A stretch of 64,000 nucleotides of DNA, from contig JADHOM010000005.1 of NCBI GenBank assembly GCA_016778985.1, positions 35,402-99,401 of the forward strand, read 5' to 3'. Position numbers and translations under genes: made by a program. A model generated the notes under the pieces. That model ran no database searches. It worked only from the letters and a program-made list of their open reading frames with translations, and was not told the origin of the DNA. Of the stretch, positions 41,224 through 47,897 are shown piece after piece (position 1 is the stretch's first letter; each line of letters opens with the position of its first letter). The DNA comes from Alphaproteobacteria bacterium (GTDB lineage Bacteria > Pseudomonadota > Alphaproteobacteria > Puniceispirillales > UBA1172).

Positions 41224-42006
41224 ATGTCTGAGGTCATCAAAACAAGCCGCAAAAATGGTATATTTCATGTCATCCTTGATCGTCCGAAAGCCAATGCTAT
41301 TGACCTGAAAACCAGCATAGCAATGGGTGAGGTATTCAAAACATTCCGCGATGATCCGGAATTGCGGGTTGCTATTGTCAGCACCGCGGGTGAGAAGTTT
41401 TTCTGTGCTGGCTGGGATTTGAAAGCGGCGGCAGATGGTGATGCTGTTGACGGTGATTATGGTGTTGGTGGATTTGGCGGTCTCCAAGAAATGCGCGATA
41501 TGAATAAGCCCATTATTGCCGCGGTTGAAGGCATGGCTGTCGGCGGCGGGTTTGAACTGGCTCTATCATGCGATCTCATCTATTGCACCAATGAAAGCCG
41601 CTTTGCCCTGCCAGAAATTAAAGCTGGAACGCTGGCTGATGCCGCAACCATAAAACTGCCCAAACGTATTCCGTATCATGTGGCGATGGAAATGCTTTTC
41701 CTTGGTCGGTGGATGAGCGCAGAAGAAGCCAAGCATCATGGCTTGGTCAATGATGTGCTGGCGGCAGATCAGCTGATGGATCATGTATGGCAAGTGGCGG
41801 AGATGCTCGCATCAGGGCCACCACTGGTTTTTGCGAGTATCAAAGAAGTTGTTCGGGCCGCCGAAGATAGCAGTTTCCAAGATATGATGAACCGCATTAC
41901 GAAGCGCCAGCTTAAGACCGTTGATATTCTTTATGATAGTGATGATAATCTAGAGGGCGCCAAAGCATTTGCCGAAAAACGTGACCCTGTCTGGAAAGGC
42001 TGTTGA
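41224..42006 (+). CDS. caiD: Crotonobetainyl-CoA hydratase-like protein (CaiD type, enoyl-CoA hydratase family)
   Basis: 260 residues of the crotonase family. The oxyanion-hole segments are FFCAGWDLKAAADGD and GMAVGGGFELALSCDLIY. The GGFGGLQEM stretch and the acidic residues around FALPEIKAGTLADAAT resemble CaiD, which interconverts crotonobetainyl-CoA and carnitinyl-CoA. AAAGGA precedes the ATG. It completes an apparent butyrobetaine-to-carnitine branch (CoA ligase, dehydrogenase, hydratase) feeding the carnitine dehydrogenase. A dedicated carnitinyl-CoA hydrolase or CoA-transferase is not seen. Confidence 0.83.
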   Translation: MSEVIKTSRKNGIFHVILDRPKANAIDLKTSIAMGEVFKTFRDDPELRVAIVSTAGEKFFCAGWDLKAAADGDAVDGDYGVGGFGGLQEMRDMNKPIIAAVEGMAVGGGFELALSCDLIYCTNESRFALPEIKAGTLADAATIKLPKRIPYHVAMEMLFLGRWMSAEEAKHHGLVNDVLAADQLMDHVWQVAEMLASGPPLVFASIKEVVRAAEDSSFQDMMNRITKRQLKTVDILYDSDDNLEGAKAFAEKRDPVWKGC

Positions 42007-42061
42007 TTTATGCACTGATTGCAACATCTCATATATTGAAGTCTTTATTATGAGGGTTATT

Positions 42062-42559
42062 ATGTCAGTGATTATTTCACAAAGCTTGAGTGTTAGTCGT
42101 GTTTTAATAATTGCGGGCTTGATCATTGGGGTTGTGCTTGGGTTAAATACGCCTGTCTTGGCGGCGGGAGGTGGTGATTATTCATCATCGCCAAGCTCTC
42201 CTGCGGTTATCAATAAAGCCAAAAAAGCGATTAATAAGAATGATTTTGCTGAGGCCTATCGCCTGCTTTCGCAAAATGAAAGCAATTATAAAAATAACGC
42301 AGATCTCTATAATTTAATGGGCTTTTCAGCGCGCAAACTAGGTCAATATGATGCCAGTATGCAGCATTATGAGCGAGCTTTGGATATCGATCCGAAACAT
42401 AAAGGCGCGCTTGAATATATGGGTGAGCTTTATTTAACGCTGGATCAACCGGAGGCGGCAAAGGCACTATTGGCGCGGCTGGAAAGTATCTGTACGTTTG
42501 GATGCAATGAGAAGCGCGAGTTAGCAGATGCGATTGCCGCATGGGAAGCCAATAACTAA
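42062..42559 (+). CDS. Exported TPR protein
   Basis: 165 residues from ATG 42062, chosen because GAGGG lies five bases upstream; earlier in-frame starts reach into caiD. An N-terminal hydrophobic signal (VLIIAGLIIGVVLGLNTPVL) ends at LAA-GG. At least two tetratricopeptide repeats follow (ADLYNLMGFSARKLGQYDAS with MQHYERALDIDPKHKGAL, then EYMGELYLTLDQPEAAKALL). Two C-terminal cysteines (CTFGCNEK) may form a disulfide. It is probably a periplasmic scaffold of unknown partner. Confidence 0.82.
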   Translation: MSVIISQSLSVSRVLIIAGLIIGVVLGLNTPVLAAGGGDYSSSPSSPAVINKAKKAINKNDFAEAYRLLSQNESNYKNNADLYNLMGFSARKLGQYDASMQHYERALDIDPKHKGALEYMGELYLTLDQPEAAKALLARLESICTFGCNEKRELADAIAAWEANN

Positions 42560-42579
42560 ACCAATAATGCGGCCTATAA

Positions 42580-43050
42580 TTAGGTAATTTTGCCGTCTCG
42601 CCGCAATTGCTCTAGCATGGCGCGCGCCGAGGTGCTAAGCCCTGCTGTATCAAATGTGTTCTCTTGCGCGTTCATATGAGTATTTTCATGGGCGCTGTCT
42701 TGCTGATTTGCATTTTCAGAAATTAAATCGATCATATCGTCAGTAATTGCGACCTCATAAAGCGGTAATGTCGGATGGGCAAGCCGCTCTAATTTGCGCG
42801 CTAATCCTTTTGGTAGCTTTGACAGTGATGACGGCTTTGATATCGCATTTTCCGCCTGATCAGATGACCCTCTGTACAATAAGTGGCTGAGCAACATTAA
42901 AATGATTATCACAAAACAGATTAATATAACCGCGGCTTCAAGCGGATGATCCTTACTGAATTCGGTCATTATTGGCGCATAAGACAGCATCTTAGCCATC
43001 ATGGGCAGATCAAAAAACTGTGTGGCATACTGCTCAAGACGCTCAATCAT
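42580..43050 (-). CDS. Hypothetical protein with one central membrane segment
   Basis: 156 residues. One strong membrane helix lies at about 37-60 (LEAAVILICFVIIILMLLSH). It is followed by a basic stretch (KLPKGLARKLERLAHP) and a long acidic, Asn/Gln-rich tail ending in LSTSARAMLEQLRRDGKI. I do not recognise it. Its ATG overlaps the stop of the preceding gene (43047-43571), so the two are translated together and may act together. Confidence 0.6.
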   Translation of the reverse strand: MIERLEQYATQFFDLPMMAKMLSYAPIMTEFSKDHPLEAAVILICFVIIILMLLSHLLYRGSSDQAENAISKPSSLSKLPKGLARKLERLAHPTLPLYEVAITDDMIDLISENANQQDSAHENTHMNAQENTFDTAGLSTSARAMLEQLRRDGKIT

Positions 43051-43571
43051 GTCTGATCTTTCATGAAACGTGAGATAAACTCATCAGCTAGTTGAGGCGA
43101 TAATTCTGCTTTATCTTTTTCCCATGGCCGTTCAGCCATTGGGATATCATCAATGGGCGCCAGCTTTTTGCCTAACCACCATGCGATAATAGGGGCTTTA
43201 GACTTAGGCTCTTGGGTGAGCATTAAGCGGCCAGTGCTGAGCGATGCGATATGTATCCAGATGTCAGCCAGGCTTTCTATGGTATTCTCTAATTTGGTGC
43301 GTCGAGACAAGATGAGCCGAAAATCTTGTCGTGGTTGCGGCACCCCTTTTTTGAATAGCGATGTGGACTTAACTGCTGATAAAGCATCTGCATTGGGTAA
43401 ATTAAGCCGGATAGAGGGATCAAGTTCAGTCGGATCATTGACCAAACCAAAATCTACCTTAAGCTTAGGCTGCTGATCTGGTGCAATCACTCTATTATGA
43501 AAATAAGCACAAGCTGTCTGGCCAATCTCAGCTACCATTGGATCAAGGTTAAGAACATAAAATGTGATCAT
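43047..43571 (-). CDS. Hypothetical protein, cotranslated with a membrane protein
   Basis: 174 residues, soluble, no signal peptide. The start (MITFYVLNLDPMVAEIGQTA) and the middle (LFKKGVPQPRQDFRLILSRR) suggest a mixed alpha/beta fold, and the end is charged. It matches no family known to me. The 4-base overlap with the following membrane-protein gene implies a joint function. Confidence 0.6.
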   Translation of the reverse strand: MITFYVLNLDPMVAEIGQTACAYFHNRVIAPDQQPKLKVDFGLVNDPTELDPSIRLNLPNADALSAVKSTSLFKKGVPQPRQDFRLILSRRTKLENTIESLADIWIHIASLSTGRLMLTQEPKSKAPIIAWWLGKKLAPIDDIPMAERPWEKDKAELSPQLADEFISRFMKDQT

Positions 43572-43671
43572 GATATCTTGCCTTATGGCCTAATATATTA
43601 TTGCTCTTATCATTATATTCATAACGCAATGTAGAACAAAGGGGGTTATGCGTGCAAGTGATCTGTCATGG

Positions 43672-44115
43672 TCATGGCTTGTTGGAAAGATCAAGCGGTG
43701 ACTGCTTAGCAAGTGTGTAAGCCTCAAATGGCAGGGTCGCACAACGGATGCGGTTTCGGTAGCTTAATTTGACAGGGATTAGAGGTTCTAAGGCATGGTC
43801 AGGCAATTTGGTATCATTATCGTCAGCAAACCATTCAGGGATGGCCGTGCTCATCTGATTAAGCATGGTGCTGTCATGATGATTTGAAAAATGATACATC
43901 AACCCTGCCGCCGCCTCACAAATGGCGCATCCGCGAACTTTAACATCTATGGATTTGACGTTTTGTTGATCAATGATAAGCGCAACCATGACCTTATCAC
44001 CACATGAAGGATTTAACATTTCTGCCCTGTGAGTTGGCTCAGCCTGCATGCTATTATTGCGTGCTAATCGTGCCAATTCTAGTAATTGCTCTTGATAAAG
44101 ACGATCTTGTGACAC
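43672..44115 (-). CDS. SufU/NifU-like iron-sulfur scaffold protein
   Basis: 147 residues with the three conserved Cys positions of SufU and the NifU N-domain: NPSCGDKV, RGCAICEAAAG and RIRCATLPFEA. The Asp after the first Cys (the CGD motif) is present. These proteins bind Zn or nascent Fe-S clusters and accept sulfur from a SufS-type desulfurase. No other suf or isc genes are in the window. It lies upstream of the two unknown genes on the same strand, about 100 bases away. Confidence 0.82.
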   Translation of the reverse strand: MSQDRLYQEQLLELARLARNNSMQAEPTHRAEMLNPSCGDKVMVALIIDQQNVKSIDVKVRGCAICEAAAGLMYHFSNHHDSTMLNQMSTAIPEWFADDNDTKLPDHALEPLIPVKLSYRNRIRCATLPFEAYTLAKQSPLDLSNKP

Positions 44116-44254
44116 GTCCTATTCTCCTTGTTTATGCCTTGTTTATTCATTGCTGATACTTTGCCTTTAGTTTTGATAAATTGCTATATTTCAGTTATAA
44201 TTATCTTATGTCATCATCATGATACTATCATTAATCATCGTTATTGTTATTCGA

Positions 44255-44268
44255 TTAATCATGATTAA
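44255..44268. promoter_or_regulatory. Palindrome upstream of pyk
   Basis: TTAATCATGATTAA is a perfect 14-base palindrome 21 bases before the pyk ATG, and ATTAATCAT recurs at 44230-44238. It lies in the 174-base gap between the SufU-like gene and pyk and could be an operator. The AT-rich context weakens the case. Confidence 0.35.
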
Positions 44269-44289
44269 ATCGTAAAGGAAATCTCAATA

Positions 44290-45702
44290 ATGACCAATAC
44301 ACATTTGGCCACTCGCATTCTCGCAACCTTAGGGCCGGCTAGTAATTCTCGTGAGATGATCAAGACTCTGGCTGAGCAGGGTGCTAGCGCCTTTCGATTA
44401 AACTTCAGCCACGGCACACAAGATATTCATAAAGCCACCTATCAGCATATTCGTGATGTTGCAGAAGAGCTTAACCACCCGATCACTATCTTAGCAGACT
44501 TGCAGGGGCCAAAGCTTCGTATAAGTACGGTCAAAGAAGGCACAGAGCTGAGGTCTGGGGATGAGTTTATCTTTGATGATGAGGATAAGATCGGTGATCA
44601 GAGCAGAGTTTACCTGCCGCATCCTGAAATTTTTGACGCTATTTTGCCCGGCCATCGGATGCTTGTTAATGATGGTAATCTGCAATTTACCGTAACCCGT
44701 GTTGAAACTGGGAAAATTATAACCAAAGTCGATGTTGGCGGGCCAATAAGTGACCGCAAAGGGGTTAATGTTCCTGATGTGCCGCTAAAAATTAGTCCCT
44801 TAACGGAAAAAGACCTTGCCGATCTGGAGTTTGCCCTTGATTTAGGGGTTGATTGGGTGGCGTTATCTTTTGTTCAGCATGTAACAGACGTTGTTGAGGC
44901 GCGTTCCATTGTCAAAGATCGGGCGGCATTGATGGTCAAAGTGGAAAAGCCAGCGGCGTTGCAAGAGCTGGATGATCTGATCCGAGCATGTGACGGTATT
45001 ATGGTAGCAAGGGGTGATCTGGGCGTGGAATTGCCGCCAGAAACCGTGCCCGGTATCCAGAAAGAGATTACCTATGCCTGCCGCCGCATTGGCAAGCCTG
45101 TTATTGTTGCCACGCAAATGCTGGAATCCATGATTACGCATCACACACCAACACGAGCAGAAGCATCTGATGTTGCCACTGCCGTGACCAGTGGGGTCGA
45201 TTGTGTCATGCTGTCGGCAGAAACCGCCGCCGGTCAATACCCGTCTGAATCGGTTGCCATGATGCGGCGGATTATTGAAACCACCGAAGCCAGAAAAGGC
45301 TATGCTAGCTCACTTGCGCTTAATCCAGTTGATGCGCATAATACCTATCATGCGGTGGCATCTTCGGCAACGCAGCTCGCCAGCGGCATTGGGGCGGTTT
45401 GTATTGTCGGTTTTTCAAGTACTGGGACAACGGGTGTTCGGTTATCCCGTGAACGCCCAGATTTACCAATCTATTTAATCACGCCAAGCCAGAGAGCCCG
45501 CCAGCGTCTAGGCTTTACATGGGGCATAACCAGTATCTTATCCCCTCATTTTGACAGTTTTGATGAAGCTCTGACAGAAATAAGCGCGCTGCTGTTAGCA
45601 AACACGGATTGTCAATCGGGTGATACCGTTGTTGTAGTGGCCGGAACACCTTTTGGTGTTGCTGGTTCAACCAACACTATTCGGGCGCTAACCTTGCAGT
45701 AA
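44290..45702 (+). CDS. pyk: Pyruvate kinase
   Basis: 470 residues. Signatures are ILATLGPASNSREMIKTLAE, FRLNFSHG, the active-site Lys region LMVKVEKPAALQELDDLIRA with MVARGDLGVELPPE, and IVATQMLESMITHHTPTRAE. It makes pyruvate and ATP from phosphoenolpyruvate and ADP. Length is normal. AAAGGA precedes the ATG. The GNAT gene follows 17 bases later. Confidence 0.97.
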   Translation: MTNTHLATRILATLGPASNSREMIKTLAEQGASAFRLNFSHGTQDIHKATYQHIRDVAEELNHPITILADLQGPKLRISTVKEGTELRSGDEFIFDDEDKIGDQSRVYLPHPEIFDAILPGHRMLVNDGNLQFTVTRVETGKIITKVDVGGPISDRKGVNVPDVPLKISPLTEKDLADLEFALDLGVDWVALSFVQHVTDVVEARSIVKDRAALMVKVEKPAALQELDDLIRACDGIMVARGDLGVELPPETVPGIQKEITYACRRIGKPVIVATQMLESMITHHTPTRAEASDVATAVTSGVDCVMLSAETAAGQYPSESVAMMRRIIETTEARKGYASSLALNPVDAHNTYHAVASSATQLASGIGAVCIVGFSSTGTTGVRLSRERPDLPIYLITPSQRARQRLGFTWGITSILSPHFDSFDEALTEISALLLANTDCQSGDTVVVVAGTPFGVAGSTNTIRALTLQ

Positions 45703-45719
45703 TAAAGTAAAGGTTAAGA

Positions 45720-46472
45720 ATGACCATTTTATTTTTTTCACAAGATCAAGATGGAAACCGCATAGGGGTTCCCGTGTCAGGGCAAACGCCGCCATATCCT
45801 GATGGTAGTCGGCTAGATGGAAATTGGTGCTATTTGGAAAAACTGTCGGTTGATCATGCGGTTGCTTTGACGGAGGTTCTCGCCGGCCATCATGATAATT
45901 GGGTCTGGCTGCCATATGGGCCGATTGATGATGTTGCGGCTATGGGTGATTGGATCAATCAATTTACTAGTGCCAATGATCCGCTTTTCTATGTCGTAAG
46001 GCGTCAATCTGACAGAATTATCATGGGTGTTCTATCCTTTTTAAGGATTGACCCTGCCAATCGATCTATTGAGGTTGGCCATATCAATTTTGCCCCTATC
46101 ATGCAGCGAACGCCAATGGCAACAGAGGCCGTGTTCCTGACGATGAAATGGGCATTTTCGCACGGCTATCGGCGATTTGAGTGGAAATGTAATATTCTTA
46201 ACCAAAAATCTTGTCGGGCGGCAGAACGCTTTGGGCTATCTTTTGAGGGTGTTTTTAGGCAAGCGGGGCTGCCCAAGAGTCATAATCGTGATACCGCTTG
46301 GTTTGCTGCGATTGATAGCGAATGGCCGCAACTGAAAGCGAATTATGAGACTTGGCTACATCCTGATAACTTTGATGTAGAAGGCAAGCAAATGCAACCG
46401 CTCTTTGATCTCAATAAAAAGGTGTTGGTGCGCCGCATGGCAGATGCTGGATATCAATTTGAGCAAAAATAA
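45720..46472 (+). CDS. GNAT-family N-acetyltransferase
   Basis: 250 residues, RimJ/RimL-like. The acetyl-CoA-binding core is around SIEVGHINFAPIMQRTPMAT and AVFLTMKWAFSHGYRRFEWK, followed by NILNQKSCRAAERFGLSFEG with the typical N-x-x-S-x-x-x-x-E-K/R-x-G arrangement. It acetylates an amine on a protein or small molecule; the target is unknown. It is probably cotranscribed with pyk. Confidence 0.88.
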   Translation: MTILFFSQDQDGNRIGVPVSGQTPPYPDGSRLDGNWCYLEKLSVDHAVALTEVLAGHHDNWVWLPYGPIDDVAAMGDWINQFTSANDPLFYVVRRQSDRIIMGVLSFLRIDPANRSIEVGHINFAPIMQRTPMATEAVFLTMKWAFSHGYRRFEWKCNILNQKSCRAAERFGLSFEGVFRQAGLPKSHNRDTAWFAAIDSEWPQLKANYETWLHPDNFDVEGKQMQPLFDLNKKVLVRRMADAGYQFEQK

Positions 46473-46474
46473 AA

Positions 46475-46502
46475 ACAGACCAGAGCGCATGATCTGGTCT
46501 GT
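46475..46502. terminator. Shared terminator between the GNAT gene and the cyclophilin gene
   Basis: ACAGACCAGA and TCTGGTCTGT pair perfectly over ten bases with an 8-base loop. Read on the minus strand the stem is followed by TTTTTATTTTTGC, a strong U-tract. On the plus strand the downstream run (CCAATTTTATT) is weaker. It serves the cyclophilin gene best and probably both. Confidence 0.85.
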
Positions 46503-46539
46503 TGCCAATTTTATTAGATTTATTCGGCTTTAATTAGCG

Positions 46540-47046
46540 TTATTCTGCCAGGCGAGCGCTAATGATTTGATCTGGTTCTGCGGGTGGCTCACCCGGATTG
46601 ATCGCTTCAACAACCTCCATGCCTTCTTCTACCTGTCCCCAGACCGTATATTGTCCGGTGAGATGACCACATCCGTCAAAACAGATGAAAAACTGACTGT
46701 CAGCGCTATTTGGGTCCATGGCGCGTGCCATCCCTACGGTGCCTGCTTTGTACTGATATTGAGAAAACTCAGCATCAAGTTTTTGGCCTGAACCGCCCAT
46801 ACCAGTACCTGTTGGGTCACCTGTTTGAGCCATAAATCCAGGAATAACACGGTGAAAAATGATGCCATCATAATACCCCTCTTGCGCCAATTCTTTGATG
46901 CGACTGACATGATTGGGGGCAAGCGTGCTTAATAGGGAAATGCGGATCTCCCCTTTGCTTGTTTCAAGAATGAGGGTTTCGGCTTGTGCTGATGCTGACA
47001 TGATAAAACTAAATACTCCGGCAAAAATGAATTGTGCAAAACGCAT
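46540..47046 (-). CDS. Periplasmic peptidyl-prolyl cis-trans isomerase (cyclophilin)
   Basis: 168 residues with a signal peptide (cut near AQA-ET). Cyclophilin landmarks are FHRVIPGFMAQTGDPTGTG with the catalytic Arg, GTVGMARAMDPNSADSQFFI, and YTVWGQVEEGMEVVEAI. It catalyses proline isomerisation in the periplasm. It is divergent from the XRE-cupin regulator and ends in a strong terminator. Confidence 0.95.
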   Translation of the reverse strand: MRFAQFIFAGVFSFIMSASAQAETLILETSKGEIRISLLSTLAPNHVSRIKELAQEGYYDGIIFHRVIPGFMAQTGDPTGTGMGGSGQKLDAEFSQYQYKAGTVGMARAMDPNSADSQFFICFDGCGHLTGQYTVWGQVEEGMEVVEAINPGEPPAEPDQIISARLAE

Positions 47047-47140
47047 GATCTATTGCTTTCATCAAACATAAAAAATGATCAATGAACTTGACCTAAAGCC
47101 TTGCTCGCGTCAAGCATCATCAGCCATTAAAAAAAATTGT

Positions 47141-47152
47141 GTTTTGCTTGTG
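47141..47152 (+). promoter_or_regulatory. 12-base motif shared with the tauA upstream region
   Basis: GTTTTGCTTGTG occurs here, 80 bases before the XRE-cupin start, and again at 61767-61778 upstream of tauA. It may be a common operator or activator site. No function is known to me. Confidence 0.4.
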
Positions 47153-47178
47153 AAATTTCTTGTTATTTTTTCATTTTA

Positions 47179-47198
47179 GTGAAAATAATAATTTTCAC
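47179..47198. promoter_or_regulatory. Palindromic operator candidate before the XRE-cupin gene
   Basis: GTGAAAAT and ATTTTCAC are perfect 8-base arms around AATA, centred about 33 bases before the start of the regulator gene. The site and length suit an XRE-family dimer and suggest autoregulation. Confidence 0.5.
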
Positions 47199-47221
47199 AT
47201 TGATTTAGCGGTAACAATGCC

Positions 47222-47851
47222 ATGCTAGATAAGACAAGCACATCCAAACAACCAACACATTCACATGCACGTCGTGATGGGGATCAGTCGTTTATGCTTC
47301 GGTCTTCTGGCCAGATCGGGCATGATATTCGCGCCCTCAGGCAGAGCCGAGGCTGGACATTAATTGAGCTGGCAGAAGAATTAGACCGATCTATCGGTTG
47401 GCTTAGTCAGGTTGAGCGTGGGACGTCCGAGCCATCCTTATCTGATCTGCGTAAAGTGGCAAAATTGTTCAATTTTCCATTAAGTTTTTTCTTTTCCAAT
47501 TCACCTGAAAATGAAGAAAGTGATCATGTTGTCAGATCACAATCACGGCGCATCATGCATGATGATTTGACAGGATTGCGTGAAGAATTGCTGTCACCTG
47601 ACTTGGGTGGACGATTTGAGATGGTGCGGTCTGTGTTCAGCCCCGGCACCATGATTGAGGCTCCATTGACACGGCCTACCGAAGAAGCCGGATATATCAT
47701 TTCAGGGCAATTGACATTAACGCTTGATCATCAAGTCTATGAATTAAACGCAGGCGATAGCTTTCGGTTTGCCGGTGAGACGTTCCATTGGCAAAACAAA
47801 GGCGATGAAGATGCAGAGGTCATATGGGTCATTGCACCACCAATCTATTAA
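47222..47851 (+). CDS. XRE-family regulator with cupin domain
   Basis: 209 residues. The helix-turn-helix is seen in SRGWTLIELAEELDRSIGWL and SQVERGTSEPSLSDLRKVAK. A C-terminal cupin covers about 135-205 (EEAGYIISGQLTLTLDHQVY, then GDSFRFAGETFHWQNKGDED). Such regulators often control amino-acid or methylamine catabolism and sense a small molecule in the cupin. The gene precedes two demethylating dehydrogenase genes by 46 bases, so it is probably their regulator. A palindrome and a motif shared with tauA lie upstream. Confidence 0.9.
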   Translation: MLDKTSTSKQPTHSHARRDGDQSFMLRSSGQIGHDIRALRQSRGWTLIELAEELDRSIGWLSQVERGTSEPSLSDLRKVAKLFNFPLSFFFSNSPENEESDHVVRSQSRRIMHDDLTGLREELLSPDLGGRFEMVRSVFSPGTMIEAPLTRPTEEAGYIISGQLTLTLDHQVYELNAGDSFRFAGETFHWQNKGDEDAEVIWVIAPPIY

Positions 47852-47897
47852 CTGAGTAGCAACAAAAATATTATCAAAAATTTCGGAGAGTAATCAG

